Assembly: GCA_964448935.1 (NCBI GenBank)
Contig: CAYVBE010000021.1
Coordinates: 1-33,198, forward strand
DNA length: 33,198 bases
Source: CAYVBE01 sp964448935
GTDB lineage: Bacteria; Planctomycetota; Brocadiia; SM23-32
Direction of reading: 5' to 3'
In this document: in pieces, positions 15,674-24,798 of the stretch
How positions within the stretch are numbered: position 1 is the stretch's first letter
How the letters are laid out: the number at the start of each line of letters is the position of its first letter
The notes under the pieces: model-generated
Told to the model about the DNA's origin: nothing
Databases searched by the model: none
What the model saw: only the letters and a program-made list of their open reading frames with translations
Position numbers and translations under genes: made by a program

Positions 15674-18600
15674 TTGAACCTGAAAAAACTCGAACTGTAC
15701 GGCTTCAAATCGTTCGCCGACCGTACGGTGTTCGAGTTCGAGGACGGTCTTTCCGCGCTGGTCGGCCCCAACGGCGCCGGCAAGAGCAACGTGGCGGACG
15801 CCCTGAAGTGGGTGCTGGGCGAGCGGAGCGCGCGGAAACTGCGCGGCTCGGAGATGGCCAACATCATCTTCGGCGGCAGCAAGTCGCGCAAGCCCCTCAA
15901 CTACGCGGAAGTAACGCTCACCATTGACAACTCCGACGGATGGCTGGACATAGACTACGACGAGGTGGCCATCCGCCGCCGCGTGGACCGCTCCGGGCAG
16001 AGCGAGTATTACCTGAACGGCCGGCAGTGCCGCCTGAAGGACATCAGCGGACTGCTGATGGACACCGGTGTCGGAACCACCTGCTACAGCTTTATCGAGC
16101 AGGGCCAGATAGACGAGCTGCTCCGCGCCAACCCCACCGAGCGGCGCGCCGTGTTCGAGGAGGCCGCCGGGATCAACCGCTTCCTCGATCAGAAGCGGCA
16201 GGCGGAGCGTAAGCTCGACAGGGTGACCAACAATCTGGCCCGCGTGTCCGACATCGTCGAGGAGGTGGAGCGCCAGCTCCGCAGCGTGAAGTACCAGGCC
16301 GGCCGGGCGCGCACGTTCAAGCGCCAGACGGAGCAGCTCCAGAAGCTACGCCTGGCCCACAGCCTGCACCTGCACCGCACCCTCCAGTCCCGACGGGCGG
16401 AGGTGTCGGAGCGCCTTGAAGAGGCTCTGGCGGAGAAGTCTCGCCGCGACGAGGCCGTCCGCACAACGCGCAATGAACTCGAATCCGCCCGCGCCGACCT
16501 TCAGGCGGCCCGCGACGAGCTGAGCAGACGTCGGCAGCGCCTCACCCGCGTGGAAGCCCGGCTGGAAAGCCTGGAACGGGAGATCCAGCTCAACCAGCGA
16601 CGATGCGGAGAGCTGGACCAGCAACTGCAGGAGGCGAACGCACGGAAGGGGCAGCTCCGGGAGCGCGCGGGGGAACTGGAGGAGGAGATCGAGGATGTCC
16701 GCCGCCGGGTGGCCGAGAGCACGGCCGGCCTGGAGGAGGTGTCCGAACGCCTCGAAAAAAAGCGGCAGGAAGCCGACCGCGTGCGGGACGAGATACGGCG
16801 CATGGCGCAACAGGTGGAGGCCCGGAAGGCCGAGACCTTCGACCTGTTCGAGCGCGAGTCCCGGATCAACAACCAGCTTGAAGTCATCGCCGCCGAGAAA
16901 AAGACGCTTAAGAATCGCCTGGAGCGGACCAAAAACCGGCGGGCGGAGCTGGGAAACCGCCTGGAAGCGGCCCGGGCCGAGCGCGAAGATGCGGCCGGGC
17001 GGCTGGAGACCCTGAGAGGCGAGCAGGAGGAACTGACGAACCGGATGTCGGAACTGCGCCGGCAGGTGAGTGAGGCCGCGCAGCGGCAGGACGAGCTGAG
17101 CGAGAAGATCAACGATGTCCGCGGCGAGTTCAGTGGCAAGAACGCCCGGCGGGACGTTCTGCTGGACCTGGAGGAGCGCGCCGAGGGCGTGGGCGCCGGC
17201 ACGAGATACCTGCTGGAGGCCGAGCCGCCCGGTCTGCTGGGGATGCTGGCCCGCCTTCTGGAGGTGCCTTTCGAGCTGGCGCCGGCCGTGGAGGCTGTGT
17301 TGGACGACCACGCCCAGGCCCTGGTGCTGCGCGATGCCGAAGGCGCCCACGAAGCGCTGCGCATGTTGGAGGACCGGGGGGAGGGCCGCGCCGAGCTGAT
17401 CGTCCTGGCGTGCCTGCACCGGGCGGCTCCGGCCGACCCGCCGGAGGCGGCGTCCTGTCGCGGCAGGTTGAGCGAAATGGTTGACTGCAATGACGCCGCG
17501 CGCCCGGTCGTGGACCGCTTGCTGGGGAATGCCTTTCTGGTGGACGACGAAGACTCGGCCCGCGCCATACTGGCCGCCGGCCTGGCGGATGAGGTGTGCC
17601 TGGTGACGCGGGGCGGGCAGCGCTATGGCGGCGACGGCGTCTGGGCGGGCGGCGCGGCCGAGAAGGCCGGCCTGGTGAGCCGGCGCAGTGAGCTGACCCG
17701 GCTCGAATCGGCCATCGAGGACCTGGAGGCACGCCTGGCCGCGCTGGGCCGGCAGCGCGAGGAGGGCGCGCGCAAACTGCGCGCGCTGAACGGCCGTAAG
17801 GAAGACCTGACCAGCCGCATCCAGGTGGTGCATGACGATGCCGGCGACGCGCGCAGCCACCTGGCGGTGGCGGAACGCCGGGTCGAGCAGCTCGAGGAGG
17901 AACTGCAGGTCTCCGAGGCCGAGAACGCCGATTGCCGAGAGGACCTGGAGGAACTGGACCGGCGCGAGACGGCCCTGAAGAAGGACTCCGGCGAGGCATC
18001 CCGGCAGCGCGCGGCCGCCGAGGAGCAGGTGCAGCAGGAGCAGCAGTCCCTGGCCGACCTGAGGGAGCGCGAACAGGAGATCGGGGGCGAGGTCAGCTCC
18101 CTGAACAGCGAGGTCGCTCGCACCCGCGAGCGGCACCACGGCCTGAAGGACCTGCAGGACCGCCTGGGGCGGGACCTCGAGGACGTGCGCCGACGCCTGG
18201 AGCAACTGGGCGGGGAAAGCGACGTCATCGAGCGGCGCCGGCTCGAGGCCGAGCGGGCCGCCGCCGAGGCGCGCGAGAAGATAGAGCAGCGGCGGGAGGA
18301 GAAAGAGCGCCTGACCGAGGCGCTGGAGGGCATGGCCGGGTCCGTGCAGGAGGCGCAGCGGCGGATATCCGACCTGACCGAGCGCGCGCAGTCACTGGCC
18401 GCCGGGCGCGAGGAGGCGGAGGAGAAGATACAGGGCCTGCGCGTGCGGCAGAACGAGCTGAAGGTGAAGATGGAAGACCTGCTGGAGCGGACCGCGGAGG
18501 ACTACGGGGTGCGCCTGCGCGCGCTGGAGCTTGAGCCCGAGCAGTGGAAGGAGACCTCACCCTTCCTGAACAGGCAGATACGCGAGTGGGCGGCCAAGGA

Positions 18601-19447
18601 GCCGGCACCGGCCGAGACCGTGGCCGACTGGTACCGCGCCACCGACGAAGAGCAGCAGGAAACGGACGAAGAGGCGGAGCTGGTGAGCCTGGAAGAAGTG
18701 ACTGATCTGCGTGCCGCCGTTCTGGAACTGGCCGACAGCCCGGAGACCGACTGGCAGGAGGTCAAAAAGAAGATATCCACCCTGAAGGCCAAGGTGGACC
18801 GCATCGGGAACGTCAACGTGGCCGCCATCCGCCAGCAGGAAGAACTGGAGGTGCGGCTGCAGTTCCTTACCGACCAGAAGGAGGACCTGGAGAAGGGCCG
18901 CCGGCACGAGCGCGAGATCATCCGGGAGCTGAACAAGAAGAGCCGGGAGCGCTTCGCCGAGACCTTCGAGGCGGTGCGGCAGAACTTCCAGGCCCTGTTC
19001 CGCAAGCTGTTCGGCGGCGGCACCGCCGACCTGCGGCTGGACGAGGAGGCCGAGGACATCCTGGAGGCCGGCATTGACATCATGGCCCGCCCGCCCGGCA
19101 AAGAGACCAACTCCATCACGCTGTTGAGCGGCGGCGAGAAGGCCCTCACCACCATCGCCCTGCTGTTCGCCATCTTCCAGAGCAAACCCAGCCCCTTCTG
19201 CGTGCTGGACGAGGTGGACGCGCCGCTGGACGACAGCAACGTGGAGCGTTTCCTGAAGCTCCTGGAGGAGTTCCGCCGCGAGACCCAGTTCATCGTCGTC
19301 ACGCACAACAAACTGAGCATGAGCGTGGCGCAGGTGCTCTACGGCGTGACGATGACCGACGGGGTGACGCAGAAGATGTCGGTGCGGTTCGAGGACGTGG
19401 ACGAATCACTGACCGGCGAGCCGGAGCCGCGCGCAAAGGCGGGCTGA
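15674..19447 (+). CDS. smc: Chromosome segregation ATPase SMC
   Basis: 1257 residues from a TTG start (GGAG about 9 bases upstream); the protein begins LNLKKLELYGFKSFADRTV exactly as SMC proteins do. Walker A is GPNGAGKSN (residues 31-39). Two long coiled-coil arms (about 165-500 and 670-1010) flank the hinge (about 505-665), which has GxG-type residues (GVGAGTRYLL and RYGGDGVWAGG). The C-terminal head holds the SGGEK signature (from residue 1152), Walker B VLDEVDAPLDD (D1179, E1180) and the D-loop. SMC dimerises at the hinge, is closed by ScpA/ScpB and compacts and separates chromosomes. scpA and scpB are not in the window. It is transcribed towards the phosphatase gene, and the stop codons are 3 bases apart. 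Confidence 0.97.
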   Translation: MNLKKLELYGFKSFADRTVFEFEDGLSALVGPNGAGKSNVADALKWVLGERSARKLRGSEMANIIFGGSKSRKPLNYAEVTLTIDNSDGWLDIDYDEVAIRRRVDRSGQSEYYLNGRQCRLKDISGLLMDTGVGTTCYSFIEQGQIDELLRANPTERRAVFEEAAGINRFLDQKRQAERKLDRVTNNLARVSDIVEEVERQLRSVKYQAGRARTFKRQTEQLQKLRLAHSLHLHRTLQSRRAEVSERLEEALAEKSRRDEAVRTTRNELESARADLQAARDELSRRRQRLTRVEARLESLEREIQLNQRRCGELDQQLQEANARKGQLRERAGELEEEIEDVRRRVAESTAGLEEVSERLEKKRQEADRVRDEIRRMAQQVEARKAETFDLFERESRINNQLEVIAAEKKTLKNRLERTKNRRAELGNRLEAARAEREDAAGRLETLRGEQEELTNRMSELRRQVSEAAQRQDELSEKINDVRGEFSGKNARRDVLLDLEERAEGVGAGTRYLLEAEPPGLLGMLARLLEVPFELAPAVEAVLDDHAQALVLRDAEGAHEALRMLEDRGEGRAELIVLACLHRAAPADPPEAASCRGRLSEMVDCNDAARPVVDRLLGNAFLVDDEDSARAILAAGLADEVCLVTRGGQRYGGDGVWAGGAAEKAGLVSRRSELTRLESAIEDLEARLAALGRQREEGARKLRALNGRKEDLTSRIQVVHDDAGDARSHLAVAERRVEQLEEELQVSEAENADCREDLEELDRRETALKKDSGEASRQRAAAEEQVQQEQQSLADLREREQEIGGEVSSLNSEVARTRERHHGLKDLQDRLGRDLEDVRRRLEQLGGESDVIERRRLEAERAAAEAREKIEQRREEKERLTEALEGMAGSVQEAQRRISDLTERAQSLAAGREEAEEKIQGLRVRQNELKVKMEDLLERTAEDYGVRLRALELEPEQWKETSPFLNRQIREWAAKEPAPAETVADWYRATDEEQQETDEEAELVSLEEVTDLRAAVLELADSPETDWQEVKKKISTLKAKVDRIGNVNVAAIRQQEELEVRLQFLTDQKEDLEKGRRHEREIIRELNKKSRERFAETFEAVRQNFQALFRKLFGGGTADLRLDEEAEDILEAGIDIMARPPGKETNSITLLSGGEKALTTIALLFAIFQSKPSPFCVLDEVDAPLDDSNVERFLKLLEEFRRETQFIVVTHNKLSMSVAQVLYGVTMTDGVTQKMSVRFEDVDESLTGEPEPRAKAG

Positions 19448-19450
19448 CGG

Positions 19451-21019
19451 TCATCCGTAGCGCATCACCAGGGTGGTCATGTCGTCCATGACGGGACACT
19501 TCCCCAGATGGTCGGTGGCAGCATCCACCACCCGCCTGGCCAGTTTGGCGGGTGGCTCTGCCAGGGCTTCGATGACTGCCCTCTGCAGGCCCTCCTGCCC
19601 GAACTGGTGCCCTTCCGGATCGGTCGCCTCCATCAGGCCGTCCGTGTACAGCACCACCGTGTCCCCCTCGTTCAGCCGCACCGATTTCTGCTCGTAGTCC
19701 GCCTTTGTGGTCAGGCCAAACAACATGCCGTCGGTGTCCAGCCACTCCCTCCTCTGCGAGTGCACGTACAGGGGCAGCGGGTGGCCGGCGCGGCAGAAGG
19801 TGAACTCCCCGCTGTCGAGCCGGACCTCCCCGTAGAACGCGGTGATGAACAGCTCCGCTCGCGCCAGGTCGTGGTACAGGGACTGATTCACCCGCGTCAT
19901 CAGATCCCGAACGGATTTTGCGTGGGATGCTTCAGCGCGAATAACGCTCCGCATGGCTGCGGCCATGAGTGAAGCTCCCAAATCATGGCCCGAGACGTCC
20001 CCGACCACGAAACAGGTCCGGTCCCCAATGGTCCAGTAGTCGAACAGGTCTCCACCCACGTGCTTGGCGGGACGGGAGCAGCCTGCAGCGCGGAGTTTCC
20101 CGACGGCGAAGGGGCCTTCAGGATACAGGCGGCTCTGAATGCGCGCTGCCACCTCCATCTCGTGTTGCAGGCGCCGCCTCTGCTGCTCTGCGGCCAACAG
20201 GCGACAGTTGTGTATCTTGGCGGCAGTTGTTACGGCCACTGTGCTCACCAGTTTGCAATCGCCTGGTGTGAAGGCTTGTCCACCCCGCTTGCGGGTCAGG
20301 TTGATGACTCCCAACACCACCTCCTCCTCGCCGTCCTGGAACGTGGTCTTCAAGGGGACAGACAAGAAGCAATCCCATCCCTCGAGTTCGCGGGCGCCAA
20401 TCCGGTCCGAGGGCATCGGGTCCCCGCCGTTGACGACAACCGGCTGTCCGCTTTCGAACACCCGCCCGCTAATGCCTTCGCCGGGAAGCACCGAGACCTT
20501 TTCAAATATCTCCTCCCGCAGACCGACGGCCGCCCGAATGGTGAGAGTTTGGGTTTCGGGGTCGACCAACATCAAAGAGGCCCGGTCGCACTGCAGGCGC
20601 CGCGATGCCTCACGAATCACAAAGCGGCATATGTCATCCTCGTCGGTAAGGGCACTAACCTGTCGGCTCATCTCGTAAAGGAAATCTGTTTCCCGCGTTC
20701 GGTCGGCCAACTCTGCCGCCAGGTCGGTGTTGTCCTGCTCCACCCGCATAATGCGACCGATTAGCTCGGCGGCTGCCTGCACCGCGCGTTCGGGGGCCTG
20801 CCCGGTTGTGTCGGGGGTGGTCACCACCCAGCCGGTCTTCCTGCCGCGGCTGCGCACGGCGGCGCAGGAGGCCCGCGCGCCCGCCTCTTCGCGGAGCGCC
20901 AGCTCCACCCCCGTTGCTGCCGCAAGCTGATCAAGCACGGCCGTGTACTCCTCGGGCGAGAAGCCTTCGGTCGCCTGTTGCCCTGCTGCTTGAGCCCCGT
21001 CGGTCAGGTCGTCCACCAT
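19451..21019 (-). CDS. GAF domain / SpoIIE-type PP2C protein phosphatase
   Basis: 522 residues from ATG 21019, with GGAG and AAGG just upstream. A longer in-frame ATG at 21091 lies on the TATAAT box and is rejected. Order: N-terminal region with a weak first sensory-like segment (about 20-95), a short coiled coil (95-120), a GAF domain (about 125-275; FLYEMSRQVSAL, CDRASLMLVDPE, LPGEGISGRVFESGQPVVVN), a linker helix with EMEVAARIQSRLYP, and a SpoIIE/PP2C domain (305-520). Metal-binding aspartates are D324 (VGGDLFDY) and D341 (VGDVSGHD), with MDDMTTLV near the end. Such proteins dephosphorylate anti-sigma-factor antagonists in partner-switching systems; no such partner is nearby. No TM helix, so cytoplasmic. 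Confidence 0.93.
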   Translation of the reverse strand: MVDDLTDGAQAAGQQATEGFSPEEYTAVLDQLAAATGVELALREEAGARASCAAVRSRGRKTGWVVTTPDTTGQAPERAVQAAAELIGRIMRVEQDNTDLAAELADRTRETDFLYEMSRQVSALTDEDDICRFVIREASRRLQCDRASLMLVDPETQTLTIRAAVGLREEIFEKVSVLPGEGISGRVFESGQPVVVNGGDPMPSDRIGARELEGWDCFLSVPLKTTFQDGEEEVVLGVINLTRKRGGQAFTPGDCKLVSTVAVTTAAKIHNCRLLAAEQQRRRLQHEMEVAARIQSRLYPEGPFAVGKLRAAGCSRPAKHVGGDLFDYWTIGDRTCFVVGDVSGHDLGASLMAAAMRSVIRAEASHAKSVRDLMTRVNQSLYHDLARAELFITAFYGEVRLDSGEFTFCRAGHPLPLYVHSQRREWLDTDGMLFGLTTKADYEQKSVRLNEGDTVVLYTDGLMEATDPEGHQFGQEGLQRAVIEALAEPPAKLARRVVDAATDHLGKCPVMDDMTTLVMRYG

Positions 21020-21089
21020 CCTTGCGCTCCCGTTCGGAGACCTGGAGTGGGGTGCCGGGGGACAACCCCCGGGCGCGTCTCGTGCGGGC

Positions 21090-21119
21090 ATTATAGCTCA
21101 GCCGCAACCCGCAAAACCA
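21090..21119 (-). promoter_or_regulatory. Promoter of the GAF-SpoIIE phosphatase gene
   Basis: On the minus strand a perfect TATAAT (21095-21090) with a weak TGGTTT -35 (21119-21114) 18 bases upstream. It sits 70 bases before the chosen ATG and overlaps the alternative one. Confidence 0.45.
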
Positions 21120-21143
21120 GCAGGGGCGCGCGTTTCCAGCCCG

Positions 21144-21689
21144 TCAGAACTCGATGCCCGGGTCCGGCGGGCGCCCGTTCTCCATCGCGTGGCGCACGTT
21201 GCCCATCCGGGTGACGGTGTCCGCCAGGTCGGCCAGGTCCTCCCAGGGGCCGTCGCCGGTCAGGATCACGTGCACGCCTTCGGCGCGGCCTTTGACCGCC
21301 TGTCGGATGCCGTCCGGCTCGATCAGCCCCCGTCTCAGCGCGTACAGCGCCTCGTCCAGCACCACCAGCCCGAACCGGCCCGAAGCCAGCGCGCGGGCGG
21401 CCTGCTGCAGGGCGCTTTCCGCTGCTCCCACGGCCTCCTCGGGCAGCGGCTTGCCTTCGGCCGGCAGGAACCCCGTTCCCGCAAGCCGAATCTCCAGGAG
21501 TTTGCCCAGCTTGCCCGCCGCCGCGTGCTCTCCGCAGGGCCTGTTCTTGACGAACTGCACCACCAGGACCCTCATGCCGTGCCCGACGCAGCGCAACGCG
21601 GTGCCCAGCGCGGAGGTAGTCTTGCCTTTGCCGTCGCCGATCAGGATCAGCACGCGGCCGGCGCGGGGGATATTTTCCCGGGCGTCCAT
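21144..21689 (-). CDS. cobO: Cob(I)yrinic acid a,c-diamide adenosyltransferase (CobO/BtuR)
   Basis: 181 residues, the usual length. The inverted-type P-loop is GDGKGKTTSALG (residues 18-29), followed by VLVVQFVKN, the signature GRFGLVVLDEALYALRRGLI, VILTGDG and the C-terminal DP-GIEF tail. CobO transfers the adenosyl group from ATP to the cobalt of Co(I) corrinoids, the step that makes coenzyme B12 or salvages it. It starts 34 bases after the xerC stop on the same strand and probably shares its transcript. No other cobalamin genes are in the window. No strong Shine-Dalgarno is seen before the ATG. Confidence 0.94.
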   Translation of the reverse strand: MDARENIPRAGRVLILIGDGKGKTTSALGTALRCVGHGMRVLVVQFVKNRPCGEHAAAGKLGKLLEIRLAGTGFLPAEGKPLPEEAVGAAESALQQAARALASGRFGLVVLDEALYALRRGLIEPDGIRQAVKGRAEGVHVILTGDGPWEDLADLADTVTRMGNVRHAMENGRPPDPGIEF

Positions 21690-21723
21690 CGGTATGGTTC
21701 CATGGGCCGCCCGCCGTCGGGTG

Positions 21724-22611
21724 TCAGGCGCGCGGGTGGGCGGCCTGGTAGACCTCCTTCAGGCGTTCGTGTGACAGGTGCGTGTAAACCTGCGTGGTGC
21801 TCAGGTTTTCATGTCCCAGCAACTCCTGAATGACGCGCAGATCGGCCCCGTTGGCCAGCATGTGGGTGGCGCAGCTATGGCGCAGCGAGTGGGGGGTGAT
21901 GCGGGGGTTCAGGTCGGCCTGGGCCACGTAGCCCCGCAGTATGCGGCTGACGCTACGGGTGGTGATGCGGCCGCCGTCTCGGGCGTTGACGAAGATCGCG
22001 TTCGGGTCCCGCCGGGGCGGCGCGTCCTCCCCGTTCTCGGAAAGGTACTGCCGGATTGCCTCCGCCGCGGAGCTTCCGGCGGGCACGATGCGTTCCTTTT
22101 TCCCCTTCCCCTGCACCCGGAGCATCCCGTCGCTCAGGTCCACGTCGTGGTGGTCCAGCGCAGTCAGTTCGCTGACGCGCAGCCCGGCGCCGTAGAGCGT
22201 CTCGAACATGGCGGCGTCGCGCCGGCCGATCCAGGTGGCCCGGTCCGGCTGCTCCAGCAGCGTTTCCACCTCCCGGAGGGTCAGGAACACCGGCAGCTTT
22301 CGCTCCTTGCGGGGGGAGCGCAGGGCGGCCATGGGGTTGGAGTCCACCATCCCGCGGCGCGCCAGGAATTTATAGAAGGAGCGGACGGACGCCACGTGCC
22401 GGGCGATGGTCGAGCGCGCCAGGTCCCTCTGGTGCAGCGTGGCCAGAAAGGCCCGCACGTCCCGCACGGAGGCCTCTTTCAGGTCGTGGTCGCGCCTTTC
22501 CATGTAGCCGGCGAACTCCGAAAGGTCGGCCGCGTAGGCGCGCACCGTGTTCTCGGAGCAGTCGCGCTCCACGGAAAGGGCGTGCAGAAAATCGTCAATC
22601 AAGGCGCTCAT
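21724..22611 (-). CDS. xerC: Tyrosine recombinase XerC/XerD
   Basis: 295 residues, the exact XerC/XerD size. The N-terminal SAM-like core-binding domain occupies residues 1-85 (FLHALSVERDCSENTVRAYAADLSEF, broken here by its helices) and the catalytic domain the rest. All six catalytic residues are visible: R145 (GLRVSEL), K169 region (GKGKKER), H241 and R244 (HSLRHSCATH), H267 (LLGHENL) and nucleophile Y276 (TTQVYTH). The enzyme resolves chromosome dimers at dif at division; XerC and XerD cannot be distinguished reliably here. AGGGTGAT lies about 6 bases before the ATG. No integron, prophage or attachment-site structure surrounds it, so a housekeeping role is more likely than a mobile one. 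Confidence 0.93.
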   Translation of the reverse strand: MSALIDDFLHALSVERDCSENTVRAYAADLSEFAGYMERRDHDLKEASVRDVRAFLATLHQRDLARSTIARHVASVRSFYKFLARRGMVDSNPMAALRSPRKERKLPVFLTLREVETLLEQPDRATWIGRRDAAMFETLYGAGLRVSELTALDHHDVDLSDGMLRVQGKGKKERIVPAGSSAAEAIRQYLSENGEDAPPRRDPNAIFVNARDGGRITTRSVSRILRGYVAQADLNPRITPHSLRHSCATHMLANGADLRVIQELLGHENLSTTQVYTHLSHERLKEVYQAAHPRA

Positions 22612-22628
22612 GGGTTATCACCCTCTCG

Positions 22629-22658
22629 ATAGTATCGCCGTGCGGGGGCCTATGGCAA
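22629..22658 (-). promoter_or_regulatory. Promoter of xerC-cobO
   Basis: On the minus strand TTGCCA (22658-22653), an 18-base spacer and TACTAT (22634-22629), 18 bases upstream of the xerC ATG. Five of six positions match the consensus in each box. Confidence 0.6.
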
Positions 22659-22715
22659 GCACAAACCGCGCCGGACGGAGGCGCGCCGTTCTCGGCCGCT
22701 GCGCTGCGTCGGTAC

Positions 22716-22744
22716 TTGACAGATGTGGCCTCACGAAATAACGT
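22716..22744 (+). promoter_or_regulatory. Promoter candidate of the HEAT-repeat lipoprotein
   Basis: A perfect TTGACA (22716-22721) and, 17 bases on, TAACGT (22739-22744). The leader that follows contains a 6-bp inverted repeat TCTCAC/GTGAGA (22752-22757 with 22777-22782). Confidence 0.45.
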
Positions 22745-22811
22745 TAAAGGGTCTCACTCCGACCATGGGTGGGAACGTGAGAGCAACTGTATTTGTCCGG
22801 GTGAAAAACCA

Positions 22812-24554
22812 ATGCACGTTCGATTCTTGACGGACCGTCGGCGCGGGCTCTGGCTGTTGATCGGGCTGTTGGCCGCGCTTCCCCTGCTTTGCGGCTGCCC
22901 CAAGGAGCGCACGCCGGAGGACTACAGGGAGCAACTGGGCAGCGAGAACAGCGAGAAACAGCGTCGGGCGGTGGAGGAGCTGACCAGGATGCAGGAGAGG
23001 GCGCTGCCCATCCTGGAACCGGCTCTGGAAAGCCCCGACGAGGGCATGCGCATCGGCGCGCTGAAGGTGCTGGCCAAGGTGCGGCGGATGAGTTCGATCC
23101 GAATGGCGGGCGAGCTGCTGGACGCCCCGGAAAAGAAGGTGCGCCTGCAGACCATTGACACCATTTCCCAGCTTGCCGGTCTCTGGAAGGAGAGAAGCAC
23201 CGAGCTGCTGGCCGAGGCGCTGAAGCAGGAGGACCCCGAGTGCGTGAAAAAGGCCGCACAGAGCCTGATGCAGATGGGCTACGAGGATGCAACGGCCGCT
23301 CTGAAGCGGGCCACCCAGCCGCCGGATACCGTCCGGGCCGTTTACGCGGCGCGCTATCTGCACGAGATGGACCCGTCGGAGGAGACGGCCGGTCTGCTGC
23401 TGGAAAACCTGATGGCCGGGGACGAGCAGGCGCGCACTGCGGCAGAGGAGAGCGTGAAAGAACTGGCCGACGGCATCATCGAATCGCTCGTCCGGTTCGC
23501 TGATGAACATTCCGATAACGATAGGGTGCAGCAGATACTGGTCACTGTTCGTGATAAGCTGATCGAGGAGTTGAACAAAATACTGGACAGCAAAAGGGCG
23601 GCCGCCATCCTGGATGCCCTGGCGACCATAGCCGACCAGACCAGTGTTACGGAGATAATAAACGATCTGGAATACAGCCGGCTGGAGAGCCGCTGGCGCA
23701 TCGCGGCTGCCTCTGCGCTGGGGAAGGCTGCCCGGTCACCGCGCTCCGGGTCGGGCCTGGAAACGCGGATTCACCAGGCGCTGGAGGCCGCACTGGAAAA
23801 CGAGCGCATGGACAACCGCGTGCGGATCGGCGCCGCCATCGCGCTGTGCCGGCTGCGTTCGGAGAAGGGCGTGGATTTCCTGCTGGAAATGCTCGACGCG
23901 TTCCAGGAAAGGACCCGTGGGGCGGCGCAGATCAGTGCGGCCCAGCTCCAGGGCCTGACCGAGGCGCGCATCCGGGCTCAGGAGGCCCTGACGGCATCCG
24001 GCGACTTCGTTGTGCCCGGCCTTCTGGCGCGGCTCCGTCAGGAGAAGCCGGGCCCCATCATCGTCTGGGCGGCCGCCAAGACCCTCGGGGAACTGTCCGT
24101 GCAGGAAGCCGTTCCGCTGTTGCGGCCTTTCATCCTGCGGGAGCGGGAACCGGTTGCGACCGCGCCGGCAGAGGGCGAAGAGCCTCCTGTGAGCCCCATT
24201 ACCATCGGGCCGGAGGGGGAACTCAGCGAACCGGTTGGGCTGGAGAACTGGAGCGAACCGACGGAGGAGGACGTCGCCCGCCTGCAGGAGCGGCTGGAGA
24301 AGTTCGCGTATCCGGGCTACGTGCGCTGGACGGTGGCCGTTGCGCTGGGACGCATCGGCGGGGAGGAGGCCCTGGAGATTCTGCAGAAGGCCGCCGCGGC
24401 CGAGCGGGAGTTCCTGGGCCGCCTGAGGGCCAACAAGGACCTGCCCGACCATTACCGCCGCGCCCCGGTTATTGAGGGCCTCATCCGCCGGCACGAGGAT
24501 GTGCTGTTCTACATCGAGCGCCCCCTTGAAGAGGGCGGCGGCGCGGCTACTTGA
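22812..24554 (+). CDS. HEAT-repeat lipoprotein
   Basis: 580 residues from ATG 22812; the frame is open to 22716, but the extra residues precede a normal lipoprotein signal. The signal is HVRFLTDRRRGLWLLIGLL followed by lipobox LCGC with C29 as the lipidated residue. The rest is almost wholly helical, made of repeated helix pairs of the HEAT/PBS-lyase-like type (ALPILEPALESPDEGMRIGALKVL, then VRLQTIDTISQLAG, then PECVKKAAQSLMQMGYEDATAALKRA, RWRIAAASALGKA, and VRWTVAVALGRIGGEEALEIL). Such proteins are protein-binding scaffolds, here probably facing the periplasm or held on the outer membrane. No catalytic motif is present. An insert between 460 and 500 is Pro/Glu-rich. Its end overlaps the convergent yidD by 8 bases. 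Confidence 0.85.
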   Translation: MHVRFLTDRRRGLWLLIGLLAALPLLCGCPKERTPEDYREQLGSENSEKQRRAVEELTRMQERALPILEPALESPDEGMRIGALKVLAKVRRMSSIRMAGELLDAPEKKVRLQTIDTISQLAGLWKERSTELLAEALKQEDPECVKKAAQSLMQMGYEDATAALKRATQPPDTVRAVYAARYLHEMDPSEETAGLLLENLMAGDEQARTAAEESVKELADGIIESLVRFADEHSDNDRVQQILVTVRDKLIEELNKILDSKRAAAILDALATIADQTSVTEIINDLEYSRLESRWRIAAASALGKAARSPRSGSGLETRIHQALEAALENERMDNRVRIGAAIALCRLRSEKGVDFLLEMLDAFQERTRGAAQISAAQLQGLTEARIRAQEALTASGDFVVPGLLARLRQEKPGPIIVWAAAKTLGELSVQEAVPLLRPFILREREPVATAPAEGEEPPVSPITIGPEGELSEPVGLENWSEPTEEDVARLQERLEKFAYPGYVRWTVAVALGRIGGEEALEILQKAAAAEREFLGRLRANKDLPDHYRRAPVIEGLIRRHEDVLFYIERPLEEGGGAAT

Positions 24555-24798
24555 CCGGGTCGTAGCCGCCCGGGAACAGCGGGTTGCAGCGGATGATGCG
24601 CCATATCCCCAGTAGCAATCCCACCACCAGGCCCTTCTTGCGCAACGCCTGGATCATATACTGGCTGCAGGTCGGGCGGAACCGGCACGTGCGCGGCAGC
24701 AGGGGCGAGATGCCCCGCTGATACAGCCGCACCAGCCCTATGAGCGTCCACGCCGCCGCGCGCTCAATCCACCGTATGGGTGTCGGCAGTCTCTTCAT
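24547..24798 (-). CDS. yidD: Membrane protein insertion efficiency factor YidD
   Basis: 83 residues with the full YidD signature: LIGLVRLYQRGISPLLPRTCRFRPTCSQY, split as an amphipathic helix plus C-R-F-x-P-T-C-S-x-Y, and later GIWRIIRCNPLFPGGYDPV. YidD is a small membrane-associated protein that aids YidC-dependent insertion. Its start overlaps the rnpA end by 35 bases, the arrangement found in most bacteria. yidC does not follow here: the next gene is the convergent lipoprotein. Confidence 0.95.
   Translation of the reverse strand: MKRLPTPIRWIERAAAWTLIGLVRLYQRGISPLLPRTCRFRPTCSQYMIQALRKKGLVVGLLLGIWRIIRCNPLFPGGYDPVK

Noticed and set aside
16346..18205. Long antisense frame over smc (619 codons), and a second one at 16501-17568
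   Set aside because: Both mirror the coiled-coil codons of smc and give low-complexity Leu/Gln/Ser/Arg-rich products.
21724..22611. Integrase of a mobile element or integron
   Set aside because: Size and sequence are those of housekeeping XerC/XerD, with no flanking att duplications, cassette sites or cargo.
22745..22811. Cyclic-di-GMP, ZTP or guanidine riboswitch
   Set aside because: The conserved strings of these classes are absent; only a 6-bp inverted repeat is present.
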